Shown: positions 25,187 to 35,366, counted from the stretch's first letter. The stretch: 64,000 bases of DNA from Cupriavidus taiwanensis (GCF_900249755.1 NZ_LT976854.1:932574-996573); one strand, 5' to 3'. A program made the numbers and translations. Notes: generated by a model not told the origin, from the sequence alone.

Positions 25187-25957
25187 CTAGGCGTTGCGCC
25201 ATTGCGGCGCGCGTTTCTCGAGGAAGGCGTTGACGCCCTCGCGCTGGTCGGCATCGTCGAACAGGTCGACAAAGCGCTCGCGCTCCAGCGCGAGCGCGGC
25301 CTGGCGCGGCACACCCTGGCGCGCCAGGTGTACCAGCCGCTTGCTGTGCGCGGCGGCACGCGGGCTGACGCCGCAGGCGCGCTCGGCCATCGCCAGCGCC
25401 GTCGCCAGGGCCTGGCCGCGCGGCACCACCTGTTCCACCAGGCCGATGCGCAGCGCGGTGGCCGCGTCGATGCGCTCGTTGGTCAGGATCATGCGCTTGG
25501 CCCAGCCTTCGCCCACCAGCCACGGCAGCGTCTGCGTGCCGCAGCCGCACGGCAGCAGGCCGACGGCGGCTTCGGGCAGTGCCATCTGCGCCTGCTCCTC
25601 GGCGATGCGGATGTCGCAGGCGAGCGCGCATTCCAGCCCGCCGCCCATGGCATAGCCGTTGATCGCGGCAATCACCACCGGGCGCGCGTTCTGCAGCGCT
25701 TCGAAGGCGCTGCCGAACTGCTGCGCCATCACGCGCGCGTGGGCGCGGTCGCCGTCGGCAAAGCCGTTCAGGTCGGCACCGGCGCTGAAGAATTTCTCGC
25801 CGGCGCCGGTGACGACCACGGCGCGCACTTCCGGGTTGGCGTCGATCCTTGCCACCAGCTCGCGCAACTGTTGCAGGCCTTCGGCGGTGAAGGCGTTGGC
25901 GGGCGGACGGCTCAGCGTCAGCGTGGCGACATGGCCGTGCAGGGCGAACTCGATCAT
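25187..25957 (-). CDS. Enoyl-CoA hydratase (methacrylyl-CoA hydration in valine degradation)
   Basis: A 256-residue crotonase. KFFSAGADLNGFADGD forms the first oxyanion loop near residue 56. Both crotonase-type acids are present: Glu in MGGGLECALACD and Glu in ALPEAAVGLLPCGCGTQ. It should hydrate methacrylyl-CoA to 3-hydroxyisobutyryl-CoA, between the acyl-CoA dehydrogenase and the HIB-CoA hydrolase of this operon. The ATG at 25957 overlaps the mmsB stop by 4 bases, so the two are coupled; the longer upstream frame lies within mmsB. The pathway role is inferred from context, the enzyme class from motifs. Confidence 0.9.
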   Translation of the reverse strand: MIEFALHGHVATLTLSRPPANAFTAEGLQQLRELVARIDANPEVRAVVVTGAGEKFFSAGADLNGFADGDRAHARVMAQQFGSAFEALQNARPVVIAAINGYAMGGGLECALACDIRIAEEQAQMALPEAAVGLLPCGCGTQTLPWLVGEGWAKRMILTNERIDAATALRIGLVEQVVPRGQALATALAMAERACGVSPRAAAHSKRLVHLARQGVPRQAALALERERFVDLFDDADQREGVNAFLEKRAPQWRNA

Positions 25958-26859
25958 TGCTTGGGCTCCTTGTCCGCGGCGGACAGGTACTGGCGAATCA
26001 CGCCGGAAAAGTCGAGCTGGCCGTCGCCGGCATGGTTCACGGCCTGGTAGACCTGCTGCGCCAGCGCGCCGAGAAACAGCGGCTGCTTCACGCTGCGTGC
26101 GGCGTCCGCGGCCAGGCCCAGGTCCTTGAGCATCAGGTCGGCGCCAAAGCCACCGCTGTAGCCGCGGCTGGCCGGCGCGGTCTCGATCACGCCGGGCCAG
26201 GGGTTGCAGGTGTCCGACGCCCAGCAGCGCCCGGTCGAGGTATTGACGATGCCCGCCAGCACGTTGGCGTCGATGCCGAGCTTCACCCCCAGCGCCATCG
26301 CCTCGGCAACGCCGATCATCGAGATGCCGAGGATCAGGTTGTTGCAGATCTTGGCGACCTGGCCGGTGCCGGTGCCGCCGCAATGGACCAGGTTGCGGCC
26401 CATGCCTGCCAGCACCGGACGCACCTGCGCGAACAGCGCCTCGGTGGCGCCGACCATGAAGGTCAGCGTGCCGGCCTGCGCGCCAACGGTGCCGCCGGAG
26501 ACCGGCGCATCGGCCAGCGCGTTGCCGCGGGCCTCGGCCGCGGCGGCCAGTTCGCGCACGGTGGCGGGGTCGATGGTGCTGGAGTCGACCAGCGGCACGC
26601 CGGGGCGCACGCCGGCCAGCACGCCTTCCGGCCCCAGGTAGGCGCTGCGCACATGGGCGGCTGCGGGCAGCATGGTGATGACAAACTCCGCTTCGGCAAC
26701 GGCCTTGCGGGCGGAATCAGCCGACGCTGCGCCTTCGGCGCACAGCGAAGCCACTGCAGCAGCGTTAAGGTCGAATACGGTGAGCGTGTGGCCGGCTTTG
26801 AGCAGGTTGCGCGCCATGGGCGCGCCCATGTTGCCCAGGCCGATGAAGGCGATATGCAT
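25954..26859 (-). CDS. mmsB: 3-hydroxyisobutyrate dehydrogenase MmsB
   Basis: A 301-residue beta-hydroxyacid dehydrogenase. The NAD site is IAFIGLGNMGAPMARNLL at the N-terminus, the substrate motif DAPVSGGTVGAQAGTL is near residue 115, the catalytic lysine is in GQVAKICNNLI near 165, and the GYSGGFGADLMLKDLGLA segment is near the C-terminus. It oxidises 3-hydroxyisobutyrate to methylmalonate semialdehyde, the substrate of MmsA encoded upstream. A 119-base gap holding a palindromic repeat separates it from mmsA, so readthrough may be partial. Confidence 0.93.
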   Translation of the reverse strand: MHIAFIGLGNMGAPMARNLLKAGHTLTVFDLNAAAVASLCAEGAASADSARKAVAEAEFVITMLPAAAHVRSAYLGPEGVLAGVRPGVPLVDSSTIDPATVRELAAAAEARGNALADAPVSGGTVGAQAGTLTFMVGATEALFAQVRPVLAGMGRNLVHCGGTGTGQVAKICNNLILGISMIGVAEAMALGVKLGIDANVLAGIVNTSTGRCWASDTCNPWPGVIETAPASRGYSGGFGADLMLKDLGLAADAARSVKQPLFLGALAQQVYQAVNHAGDGQLDFSGVIRQYLSAADKEPKQ

Positions 26860-26900
26860 GGGGTGTCTCCGTCGATGAAGGAAGTTTTGAATCCTGCTCG

Positions 26901-26940
26901 GTTTGCTCCCCTCTTCCGCGTGCGGGAGAGGGGAGCAAAC
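26901..26940. repeat. REP-like palindromic repeat between mmsA and mmsB
   Basis: A 40-base near-perfect inverted repeat: GTTTGCTCCCCTCTTCCGC at 26901-26919 pairs with 26922-26940 with one mismatch, leaving a 2-base loop. The same sequence occurs in an expanded form at 37589-37727, so it is a dispersed element and not a gene-specific operator. In RNA it would form a strong hairpin in the mmsA-mmsB transcript. Confidence 0.75.
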
Positions 26941-26978
26941 AAGCGGTTCGCGTCCGGCGTCAGGCTTTTTCGTCTCGC

Positions 26979-28502
26979 TTACTTCAAACTAATCGTCGTA
27001 TTCACCCCATCATTCACCGTCGCATCGTCAAACCACCGTGCCGTCACCGTCTTGGTCTGCGTGTAGAACTGCACCACCTGCTTGCCATACGGCCCCAGGT
27101 CGCCCAGCTTGGAGCCGCGCGAGCCGGTGAAGCTGAAGTAGGGCACCGGTACCGGGATGGGGATGTTGATGCCGACCTGGCCGACGTCGATCTCGCTCTG
27201 GAACTTGCGCGCCGCGGCGCCGCTCTGCGTGAATACGCCGGTGCCGTTGCCGAACGGGTTGCGGTTGACCAGCGCGATGGCGTCGTCCAGCGTGTCGACG
27301 CCGATCACCACCAGCACCGGTCCGAAGATCTCTTCGGTGTAGATCGACATGTCGGTCTTCACGTCGGTGAAGATGGTCGGGCCGATGAAGTTGCCCTGCG
27401 GATATCCCTCAACTTCCACGCCGCGCCCGTCCAGCGCCAGCGTGGCGCCTTCGCGTTCGCCGGCGGCGATCAGGCCCAGGATGCGCTCCTTTGCCGCCAC
27501 CGAAACCACCGGGCCGACATCGGTGCCCGGCTCCGCGCCGGCGCCGACCTTGAGCGTCTTGGCGCGTGCCACCAGGTCGGGCACCCAGTCACGCGCCGCG
27601 CCCACCAGCACCACCACCGAAGTGGCCATGCAGCGCTGGCCGGCCGCACCGAAGCCGGCGCCCGCCAGCGCGTTCAGGGTCTGTTCCTTGTGCGCGTCGG
27701 GCAGCACCACCGCATGGTTCTTCGCGCCCATCATCGACTGCACGCGCTTGCCGTGCGCACCGGCGAGGTTGTAGACGTGGGTGCCGACCGCGGTGGAGCC
27801 GACGAACGACACCGCCTTGATATCCGGGTGCGTGCACAGCGCATCGACCACGTCCTTGGCGCCGTGCACCACGTTCAGCACGCCCGGCGGCACGCCGGCT
27901 TCCAGCGCCAGCTTGACCAGCTCCATGGTGGACAGCGGATCCTGCTCGGACGGCTTGAGCACGAAGGTATTGCCGCAGACGATCGCCATCGGGAACATCC
28001 ACAGCGGGATCATCGCGGGGAAGTTGAACGGCGTGATGCCCGCGCAAACGCCGATCGGCTGCTGCAGCGTGTAGGTGTCGACGGTGGCGGCGACGTTCTC
28101 GGCAAAGCCGCCTTGCTGCAGCGTGCCGATCGAGCACGCATGCTCGACCACCTCCAGCCCGCGGAAGATGTCGCCTTCGGCATCGGCCAGGGTCTTGCCT
28201 TGCTCGGCGGTCAGGATCGCGGCGATGCGCTTGGTGTGCTCGCGGATCAGCGCCTGGAAGCGCAGCATGACGCGCAGCCGCGCGCCGATCGGGGTGTGGC
28301 GCCAGGTGGCAAAGGCGCGCTGCGCAGCGCCAACTGCTGCCGCGACTTCGCTCGCGGTGGCGAGCGGCACGCGCGCCAGCACTTCCTGCGTGGCGGGATT
28401 GACCACGTTGCGGAATTCGGTGGCGGACGAGTCCACCCATTCGCCGTTGATCAGCAGCGGTACGGTCGGCACGGCATTGTCGGTCATGGGCACGGCATTC
28501 AT
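26979..28502 (-). CDS. mmsA: CoA-acylating methylmalonate-semialdehyde dehydrogenase MmsA
   Basis: A 507-residue ALDH-superfamily member of MmsA length. The catalytic Cys is in GAAGQRCMATSVVV near residue 290. The usual ALDH glutamate (LELGG) is replaced by MMGAKNHAVVLPDA, which is diagnostic of the CoA-acylating MmsA group. It converts methylmalonate semialdehyde to propionyl-CoA with CoA and NAD, ending the valine route; it may also act on malonate semialdehyde. The ATG at 28502 gives the usual N-terminus; a second ATG four codons later is possible. It lies 40 bases downstream of the acyl-CoA dehydrogenase gene. Confidence 0.94.
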   Translation of the reverse strand: MNAVPMTDNAVPTVPLLINGEWVDSSATEFRNVVNPATQEVLARVPLATASEVAAAVGAAQRAFATWRHTPIGARLRVMLRFQALIREHTKRIAAILTAEQGKTLADAEGDIFRGLEVVEHACSIGTLQQGGFAENVAATVDTYTLQQPIGVCAGITPFNFPAMIPLWMFPMAIVCGNTFVLKPSEQDPLSTMELVKLALEAGVPPGVLNVVHGAKDVVDALCTHPDIKAVSFVGSTAVGTHVYNLAGAHGKRVQSMMGAKNHAVVLPDAHKEQTLNALAGAGFGAAGQRCMATSVVVLVGAARDWVPDLVARAKTLKVGAGAEPGTDVGPVVSVAAKERILGLIAAGEREGATLALDGRGVEVEGYPQGNFIGPTIFTDVKTDMSIYTEEIFGPVLVVIGVDTLDDAIALVNRNPFGNGTGVFTQSGAAARKFQSEIDVGQVGINIPIPVPVPYFSFTGSRGSKLGDLGPYGKQVVQFYTQTKTVTARWFDDATVNDGVNTTISLK

Positions 28503-28542
28503 GGTTGTCTCCGGAGGGTGTTGTTCTGCAGGGGAAGAAGGG

Positions 28543-29676
28543 TCAGAGGCTGCGCGCGATCAGCATGCGCTGGATCTCGCTGGTGCCTTCGTAGATCTGG
28601 GTAATGCGGGCGTCGCGGTAGTGGCGCTCGACCGGGTAGTCTTCGAGGTAGCCGTAGCCGCCGTGGATCTGCAGCGCCTTGGAGCACACGCGCTCGGCCA
28701 GCTCCGACGCATACAGCTTGGCTTGCGAAGCCTCGGACAGGCACGGCACGCCATCGCTGCGCATGCGCGCGGCGCGGTGCACCAGCAGCCGCGCGGCGTT
28801 CAGTTCGGTGGCCATGTCGGCCAGCATGTTGGCGATGGGCGGATGCTCGCGCAGCGCGCGTCCGAACTGGATGCGTTCGGAGGCGTAGCGGCAGGCGGCC
28901 TCGAACGCCGAACGCGCGATGCCGATCGCCTGCGCGGCGATGCCGATGCGTCCGCCCTCCAGGTTGGACAGCGCGATGCGCAGGCCTTCGCCGGGCTCGC
29001 CCAGCAGTGCATCGTGCGGTACGGTGCAGTCTTCCAGCGTGATCGCGCAGGTGTCGGAGGCGCGGATGCCGAGCTTCTTCTCGGGCGCGTGGACGATGAA
29101 GCCCGGAGTGTCGGTGGGCACAAGGAAGGCTGAGATGCCCTTTTTGCCGCGCTCGGGCTCGGTCGAGGCGAACACCACGGCGACGCCGGCGCGCTGGCCA
29201 TTGGTGACAAACTGCTTGCTGCCGTTGAGCACCCAGCCGTTGTCGGTGAAGCGGGCGCGGGTGCGCAGGTTGTGCGCCTCGGATCCGGCCTGCGGTTCGG
29301 TCAGGCAGAAGGCGCCGATCAGTTCGCCGCTGGCAAGCCGAGCCAGGTAGCGCTCTTTCTGCGCATCGGTGCCGTAGTGCAGGATCGGCCCGCAGCCGAC
29401 CGAGTTGTGCACGCTCATCATCGTCGCGCAGGCGGCGCAGCCGGCGGCGATTTCTTCGATGGCGAGCGCGTAGGCGACGTAGTCCGTGTACGTGCCGCCC
29501 CATTCCTCGGGCACGATCATGCCCAGCAGCCCCAGTGCGCCCATTTCGGCGACAACGTCGTCGGGCAGCCGGCCGTCGCGGTCCCATTGCGCGGCGCCGC
29601 CGGCCAGCCGCTCGGTGGCAAAGGCGCGCGCGCTGTCGCGGATCATGGTTTGCTCTTCGGTGTAGTCGCTGTGCAT
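28543..29676 (-). CDS. Isobutyryl-CoA dehydrogenase-like acyl-CoA dehydrogenase
   Basis: A 377-residue acyl-CoA dehydrogenase of normal length. FAD contacts are in AFCLTEPQAGSEAHNLRT near residue 123 and FVTNGQRAG, and the catalytic base is Glu363 in the C-terminal QIYEGTSEIQRM. Heading an operon with mmsA, mmsB, a hydratase and HIB-CoA hydrolase, it most likely oxidises isobutyryl-CoA to methacrylyl-CoA. Short branched-chain homologues such as 2-methylbutyryl-CoA dehydrogenase cannot be excluded by motif. The ATG at 29676 starts the conserved YTEEQ helix; the frame continues to 29817 without family resemblance. The divergent AraC gene begins 152 bases away. Confidence 0.88.
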   Translation of the reverse strand: MHSDYTEEQTMIRDSARAFATERLAGGAAQWDRDGRLPDDVVAEMGALGLLGMIVPEEWGGTYTDYVAYALAIEEIAAGCAACATMMSVHNSVGCGPILHYGTDAQKERYLARLASGELIGAFCLTEPQAGSEAHNLRTRARFTDNGWVLNGSKQFVTNGQRAGVAVVFASTEPERGKKGISAFLVPTDTPGFIVHAPEKKLGIRASDTCAITLEDCTVPHDALLGEPGEGLRIALSNLEGGRIGIAAQAIGIARSAFEAACRYASERIQFGRALREHPPIANMLADMATELNAARLLVHRAARMRSDGVPCLSEASQAKLYASELAERVCSKALQIHGGYGYLEDYPVERHYRDARITQIYEGTSEIQRMLIARSL

Positions 29677-29828
29677 GGCAGATCTGGGTGGGCGTTTGGA
29701 GCCGCGCGGCAACTCAGGCAGAATGCGCGCTCGGCGTTTGACCTGCGGGCAGTGTAGGAACGCCCGGGGCTGGCTCCTATGCCAAAATCCGCCAATCTTC
29801 GTGAACTCGTTTGCCACCCGCCAGCGCC
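29677..29828. promoter_or_regulatory. Divergent promoter region, valine operon and AraC gene
   Basis: These 152 bases separate the acyl-CoA dehydrogenase (leftward) and the AraC-type regulator (rightward), so both promoters must lie here. No strongly conserved dyad was found by eye. Binding of the AraC-type protein here is inferred from the layout, by analogy with mmsR and mmsAB in Pseudomonas. Confidence 0.4.
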
Positions 29829-30842
29829 ATGGAAAAAGGCAGTGTCGCCATCTGTTTCGTCCACCACGCCATCGCCGGCCTGCGCGCGCGCGGCATCGAC
29901 CCCGATCCGGTGCTGCGCGGCGCCGGCATTGCCCCGGCGCTGCTGGCGGTGCCGCAGGCGCGGGTCTCGGCCGCCAGCTACAGCGAACTGTGGCTGGCCG
30001 TGGCGGCGGCGCTGGATGATGAGTTCTTCGGCCAGGATTCGCGCAGCATGAAGTGCGGCAGCTTTGCCATGCTGTGCCATGCGGTGGCGGGCAGCCGCAC
30101 GCTGGCGCAGGGGCTGGAGCGCATCACGCGGTACTTCCGGCTGCTGCTCGACGATATCGGCGTGCGGCTGGAGCGGCATGGCGACGAGGCCGCGCTGGTG
30201 CTGACCGCGCCGCGCGCACACCTGGGGCGGCAGCCCGGCGTGTTCGCGCAGGAAACCATGCTGATCATGCTGCATGGGCTGATGAGCTGGCTGCTGCGGC
30301 GGCGCGTGCCGGTGCGGCTGGCGGCGTTCGACTATGCCGAGCCCCCTTACAGCGCGGAATATCGCGTCATGTATTCGCGCCAGCTGGCGTTCGCGCAGCC
30401 GGCCACGGCGCTGGTGTTCGACGCGGCGCTGCTGGCGCAGCCGGTGCGCCAGGACGAGCGCAGCCTGAAGGCCTTCCTGCGCGACGCTCCGCACAACGTC
30501 GTGGTCAAGTATTCAGACCGCAGCAGCATGGGCGCGCGCGTGCGCCGGCTGTTGCGCAACCAGCGTCCCGATCAATGGCCGACCTTCGAAGACCTGGCCG
30601 TCAGCCTGAACCTGTCGGCATCGTCGTTGCGGCGCCGGCTGATGGAGGAGGGCGTCAGCTACCAGGACCTGAAGGATGCGCTGCGGCGCGACCTGGCGAT
30701 CGAGGCGCTCAGCCATTCGGGGCGCCCGGTGGCGGATATCGCGGCCGAGCTCGGCTTTGCCGAGCCCGGCGCGTTCCACCGCGCGTTCCGGCGCTGGACC
30801 GGATCGCGCCCGGGGGCCTACCGCCGGCTGGCGGAAGATTGA
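29829..30842 (+). CDS. AraC-family transcriptional regulator, probable activator of the valine operon
   Basis: A 337-residue regulator. Residues about 20-210 match the arabinose-binding-like domain of the OruR/ArgR-type AraC group (GLRARGIDPDPVLRGAGI; MKCGSFAMLCHAVAGSRTL). The C-terminal 90 residues hold two helix-turn-helices (SLNLSASSLRRRLMEEGVSYQDLKD and VADIAAELGFAEPGAFHRAFRRWTG). The ATG at 29829 was preferred over a TTG at 29811. It is divergent from the valine degradation operon, the arrangement in which the AraC-type MmsR activates mmsAB. The effector could be valine, isobutyrate or 3-hydroxyisobutyrate (inference). Confidence 0.87.
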   Translation: MEKGSVAICFVHHAIAGLRARGIDPDPVLRGAGIAPALLAVPQARVSAASYSELWLAVAAALDDEFFGQDSRSMKCGSFAMLCHAVAGSRTLAQGLERITRYFRLLLDDIGVRLERHGDEAALVLTAPRAHLGRQPGVFAQETMLIMLHGLMSWLLRRRVPVRLAAFDYAEPPYSAEYRVMYSRQLAFAQPATALVFDAALLAQPVRQDERSLKAFLRDAPHNVVVKYSDRSSMGARVRRLLRNQRPDQWPTFEDLAVSLNLSASSLRRRLMEEGVSYQDLKDALRRDLAIEALSHSGRPVADIAAELGFAEPGAFHRAFRRWTGSRPGAYRRLAED

Positions 30843-30850
30843 GTGCGCGG

Positions 30851-31693
30851 CTACAGCTGCGTGGCGTGGTGCCGGATGTGGTCGGCGATAAAGCTGGTGA
30901 TGAAGTAGTAGCCGTGGTCGTAGCCGCTGTGCCGGCGCAGCGTCAGCGGCTGGCCGACGGCCTGGCACGCCGCGGCGAAGGCCTCCGGATGCAGCTGGCT
31001 TTGCAGGAACTGGTCGTCCAGCCCCTGGTCGACCAGGATGCCGGCCGGGAACGGCGCCCCTTGCTGGCGCGCCATCAGCTCGCTCGCGTCATACTGGGCC
31101 CACGCGGCGCGGTCGCTGCCGAGGTAGCCGGTAAAGGCCTTCTCGCCCCACGGGCAGCGCGACGGCGCGGCGATCGGCGCGAACGCCGACACCGAGCGGA
31201 AGCGCTGCGGATGGCGCTGCGCCAGCACCAGCGCACCGTGCCCGCCCATCGAATGCCCGAAGATGCCGACGCGCGCGGCATCCCCCGGCAACGCGGTGGT
31301 CACCAGTTCGAACAGTTCTTCCGCGACGTAGCTCTCCATGCGCCAGTGCTTCTGCCAAGGGGCCTCGGCGGCGTCGACATAGAACCCCGCGCCCACGCCG
31401 AAGTCCCATGCATCCGCCTCGCCCGGCAGGCCTGCGCCGCGCGGGCTGGTGTCGGGCGCCACCAGCATCAGGCCGTGCTCGGCGGCAAAACGCTGGGCGC
31501 CGGCCTTGATCATGAAGGTCTCTTCGGTGCAGGTCAGGCCGGCCAGGTAAAACAGCACCGGCACGCGTGCGCCCGCCTGCGCCTGCGGTGGCAGGTAGAC
31601 CGAGAAACGCATCGGCAGCCCGATCGCCACCGAGTCATGGCGATAGAAGCGCTGCACGCCGCCGTGGCAGCCGTGTTGCGAGATCAGTTCCAT
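30851..31693 (-). CDS. fghA: S-formylglutathione hydrolase
   Basis: A 280-residue serine esterase of the esterase-D family. The nucleophile lies in GHSMGGHGALV near residue 148, the acid in LVDQGLDDQF near 225, and the histidine in HSGYDHGYYFI near 258. LAGLTCTEETFMIKAGAQ is the family's oxyanion region. It hydrolyses S-formylglutathione to formate and glutathione, the second step after the dehydrogenase encoded 13 bases upstream. The two genes form a formaldehyde-detoxification operon. It converges with the AraC gene, leaving 8 bases between the stops. Confidence 0.93.
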   Translation of the reverse strand: MELISQHGCHGGVQRFYRHDSVAIGLPMRFSVYLPPQAQAGARVPVLFYLAGLTCTEETFMIKAGAQRFAAEHGLMLVAPDTSPRGAGLPGEADAWDFGVGAGFYVDAAEAPWQKHWRMESYVAEELFELVTTALPGDAARVGIFGHSMGGHGALVLAQRHPQRFRSVSAFAPIAAPSRCPWGEKAFTGYLGSDRAAWAQYDASELMARQQGAPFPAGILVDQGLDDQFLQSQLHPEAFAAACQAVGQPLTLRRHSGYDHGYYFITSFIADHIRHHATQL

Positions 31694-31706
31694 GTCGGCG
31701 CGGCTC

Positions 31707-32813
<1,107 letters not shown>

Positions 32814-32967
32814 GGGGAAGTCCTCCGGGATCAGGAATATGGGGGGCGTCTTACGTGGCTTGGGCGTTGCGCGGCGAAAGGCTGGCGCGATGCCGAAGCC
32901 GGTCAGCTCCGAGGACATGACTATACGGTCTTCCTGCGGCATGAGGCCAGCGTTGGCCGATCAGCGG

Positions 32968-34350
32968 TCAGCGTCTGCGGGCCGCGAGTTCCACCCCATG
33001 GTCGACATCACTGCCAGGTTCTTCACCCGTTGGCCGCAACTGTCCCGCATGCCGCCGCCCCAGCCACCAACCCAGTCCGGCCCACCCCACCGCCAGCAGC
33101 GCTCCCGCCAATGCCACCGTCGCGGGATGTCCCGACAGCGCATCGATCGCAGTCTTGACCCACGCGCTGACCGCATCGCCCGCGCGGTAGACGGCGGTGT
33201 CGATCACGTTCTTGGCCTTGTACTTGGTCTCGGCATCGACGACGGTGAACAGCATCTCGCGGCCGGGGCGCAGCAGCGCATACTCGCCCACGCGCCGCAG
33301 GATCATGACGCCGGCCAGTACGCCGAAGGTTGGAAGCAGCGCCAGCACCAGGAATCCAGCGGCAACGGCCAGCGGCACCGCGGTCAGCAGCACGGTGACG
33401 CCGTAGCGGCGCGCCATCCTGCCAGTGAAGAATAGCTGCACGAGGATGGTCAGCGCCTGTACCACGGCATCCAGCGCGCTGAACACCTGGGTCTGGCGGG
33501 TGCGCTCGGGAAAGGCCTCGGCGACGAGCCGGGCCTGCTCGAAGTAGAGGAAGGTACTGGCGGTGGCCAGCAGGATCACGAACAGAGCGATGCCGAGCAG
33601 GTAGCGCGAACGCAGCAGCAGCGACAGCCCGGCCAGCAGTCCGCCGCCGATCGGATTGGCCGGATCCTCGGCCGCGCCGGCAACGCGCTGGCCCGGCGGC
33701 CCGACGCCGGCGCCGGCACGACGGCGCCAGCCGAACAGCCAGCCCACGCCCGGCAGCGTGGCGGCCAGCAATGCGGCCGACAGCAGCATCAGGCCGGTCA
33801 GGCCGATGTGCGGCACCAGCCAGCCGCCCAGCACCGGCCCGGCGAGTCCGCCCGCGCTGGCGCCGGCGGCCAGCAGCGCGAACAGCCGGCGCGCCTGCTC
33901 GGGGCGGAACACATCGGCCATCAGGCTCCAGGCCACCGACACCACGAACAGGTTGAACACGGACAGCCACACGTAGAACACGCGCGCCAGCCAGACGTTG
34001 TCGGGCAGCGCGCGCGTGGCCAGTGCGAAGGCCAGCAGGTTGGCGATGAAGAAGGCGTATACCCACGGCACGAAGCGGCGCCGCGGCAGCCAGGCGCAGA
34101 CCGCGCCGTAGAGCGGGATCGCGGCCAGCATCACGACAAAGGTGGCGGTGAACAGCCATTGCAGGTTTTTCACACCGCCGGCGATGCCCATGGTCTCGCG
34201 CACCGGGCGCAGCATGAAATAGCTGGCGAACAGGCAGAAGAAGAACAGGAAGCCGGCCACCACGGCGCCGCCTTCGCCGCTGCGCACGCCGAAGCCGTGC
34301 CACAGTCGGGCCAGGCGGCCGGCAGGCGCGTCGTGCGCGGGCTCGTCCAC
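32968..34350 (-). CDS. ATP/ADP-translocase-like (NTP/NDP exchange family) membrane carrier
   Basis: A 460-residue polytopic protein with about 11-12 hydrophobic segments. It begins with FLFFFCLFASYFMLRPVRETMG, which is typical of the MFS-like branch of the ATP/ADP antiporter superfamily, and includes the RRVGEYALLRPGREMLFTVVDAETKYKAKNVIDTAVYR region near residues 365-405. True plastid or Rickettsia-type translocases exchange nucleotides. The shorter free-living bacterial relatives have no firmly known substrate. It shares direction with the aldo-keto reductase gene 12 bases upstream, suggesting an operon. The C-terminal tail is hydrophilic. Confidence 0.8.
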   Translation of the reverse strand: MDEPAHDAPAGRLARLWHGFGVRSGEGGAVVAGFLFFFCLFASYFMLRPVRETMGIAGGVKNLQWLFTATFVVMLAAIPLYGAVCAWLPRRRFVPWVYAFFIANLLAFALATRALPDNVWLARVFYVWLSVFNLFVVSVAWSLMADVFRPEQARRLFALLAAGASAGGLAGPVLGGWLVPHIGLTGLMLLSAALLAATLPGVGWLFGWRRRAGAGVGPPGQRVAGAAEDPANPIGGGLLAGLSLLLRSRYLLGIALFVILLATASTFLYFEQARLVAEAFPERTRQTQVFSALDAVVQALTILVQLFFTGRMARRYGVTVLLTAVPLAVAAGFLVLALLPTFGVLAGVMILRRVGEYALLRPGREMLFTVVDAETKYKAKNVIDTAVYRAGDAVSAWVKTAIDALSGHPATVALAGALLAVGWAGLGWWLGRRHAGQLRPTGEEPGSDVDHGVELAARRR

Positions 34351-34362
34351 GGCCGGCGCGGC

Positions 34363-35280
34363 TCAGCGAAGCAGCGCGGCGATGCGCTCGCGCTGGCCGG
34401 GATCGGGCATGCGGCCCAGCGCGGCGCCGAGATTGTCGGCCATGTTGCGCGGCTTGGAGGTCGCCGGGATGGCGGCGGTCACGGCCGGATGGCTGACGAC
34501 GAACTTCAGGAACAGCTGGCCCCAAGAGCCGCAGTCGATGTCGCCGGCCCATGGCGGCAGCGCGCGGTCCTTGACGACGCGGAACAGGCGGCCGTCCTGG
34601 AACGGCCGGTTGACCAGGACCGCCACGCCGCGCGCCTCGCACAGCGGCAGCAACGTTCGCTCGGCATTGCGCTCGCCCACGGAGTAGTTGATCTGGACAA
34701 AGTCCACGCGCTCGGCGCGCACGATTTTTTCCAGCGCCTCGTGCGCGTCGTCGCGGTAATGGGTGATGCCGAGGTAGCGGATGCGGCCCTGTTCCTTCAA
34801 CTGGCGCAGCCAGCGCAGGTTGCCCTGCCAGTCGATCAGGTTGTGAATCTGCAGCAGGTCGACCTTGTCCACATGCAGGTCTGCCAGCGAGCGTTCCCAT
34901 TGCGCCTGCGCCGGCGCGCCGGATCGGGCCGAGATCTTGGTGGCCAGGAAAACCCGGTTGCGCGCATTGGCCGCGCGCAGCAGGTCGCCCGTCACGGCTT
35001 CGGCACTGCCGTAGCTGGGCGCGGTATCGACCACCGAGCCTTCGGTCTGCAGCAACAGCCCCATGACCTCCGCCAGCGGCTTGCGTTCGTCGGCGCCGGC
35101 CCCGACGTCGAAGGTGTCGGCGGTGCCCATGCCGATCACGGGCAGGGCTTCGGTAGTGCCAGGAATGGTGCGGCGCAGGGGCGCGGCGACGGTGGCGGCA
35201 TGGGACGGCGGCGCGGGCCCGAACCCTGTGGCGGCCAGCCCGGCGGCCAGGCCGAGGAATGAGCGACGGTCGATCGACAT
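34363..35280 (-). CDS. Tat-exported aldo/keto reductase
   Basis: A 305-residue aldo-keto reductase with a twin-arginine signal (DRRSFLGLAAG at residues 4-14, cleavage near SHAA), so it is predicted to fold in the cytoplasm and act in the periplasm. The barrel carries VVDTAPSYGSAEAV near residue 85 with the catalytic Asp and Tyr, Lys in LATKIS near 112, and His in LLQIHNLIDW near 143. The C-terminal NADPH segment is short (AIPATSKPRNMADNLGA). Periplasmic AKRs are uncommon because NADPH is cytoplasmic; the cofactor may be bound before export (inference). Substrate unknown. Confidence 0.85.
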   Translation of the reverse strand: MSIDRRSFLGLAAGLAATGFGPAPPSHAATVAAPLRRTIPGTTEALPVIGMGTADTFDVGAGADERKPLAEVMGLLLQTEGSVVDTAPSYGSAEAVTGDLLRAANARNRVFLATKISARSGAPAQAQWERSLADLHVDKVDLLQIHNLIDWQGNLRWLRQLKEQGRIRYLGITHYRDDAHEALEKIVRAERVDFVQINYSVGERNAERTLLPLCEARGVAVLVNRPFQDGRLFRVVKDRALPPWAGDIDCGSWGQLFLKFVVSHPAVTAAIPATSKPRNMADNLGAALGRMPDPGQRERIAALLR

Positions 35281-35366
35281 GGGCGGGCCTCCGGCGAGTC
35301 ACTGACTGGTTGACCTTAGGCGGTGGACTTCGCCATGTAAACCGTCGCGTGCGCAGCGGAAATCCC

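Noticed and set aside
24416..26050. 544-codon rightward open frame opposite the valine genes
   Set aside because: It is an antisense shadow of three recognisable enzymes; the product is low in complexity with no signature.
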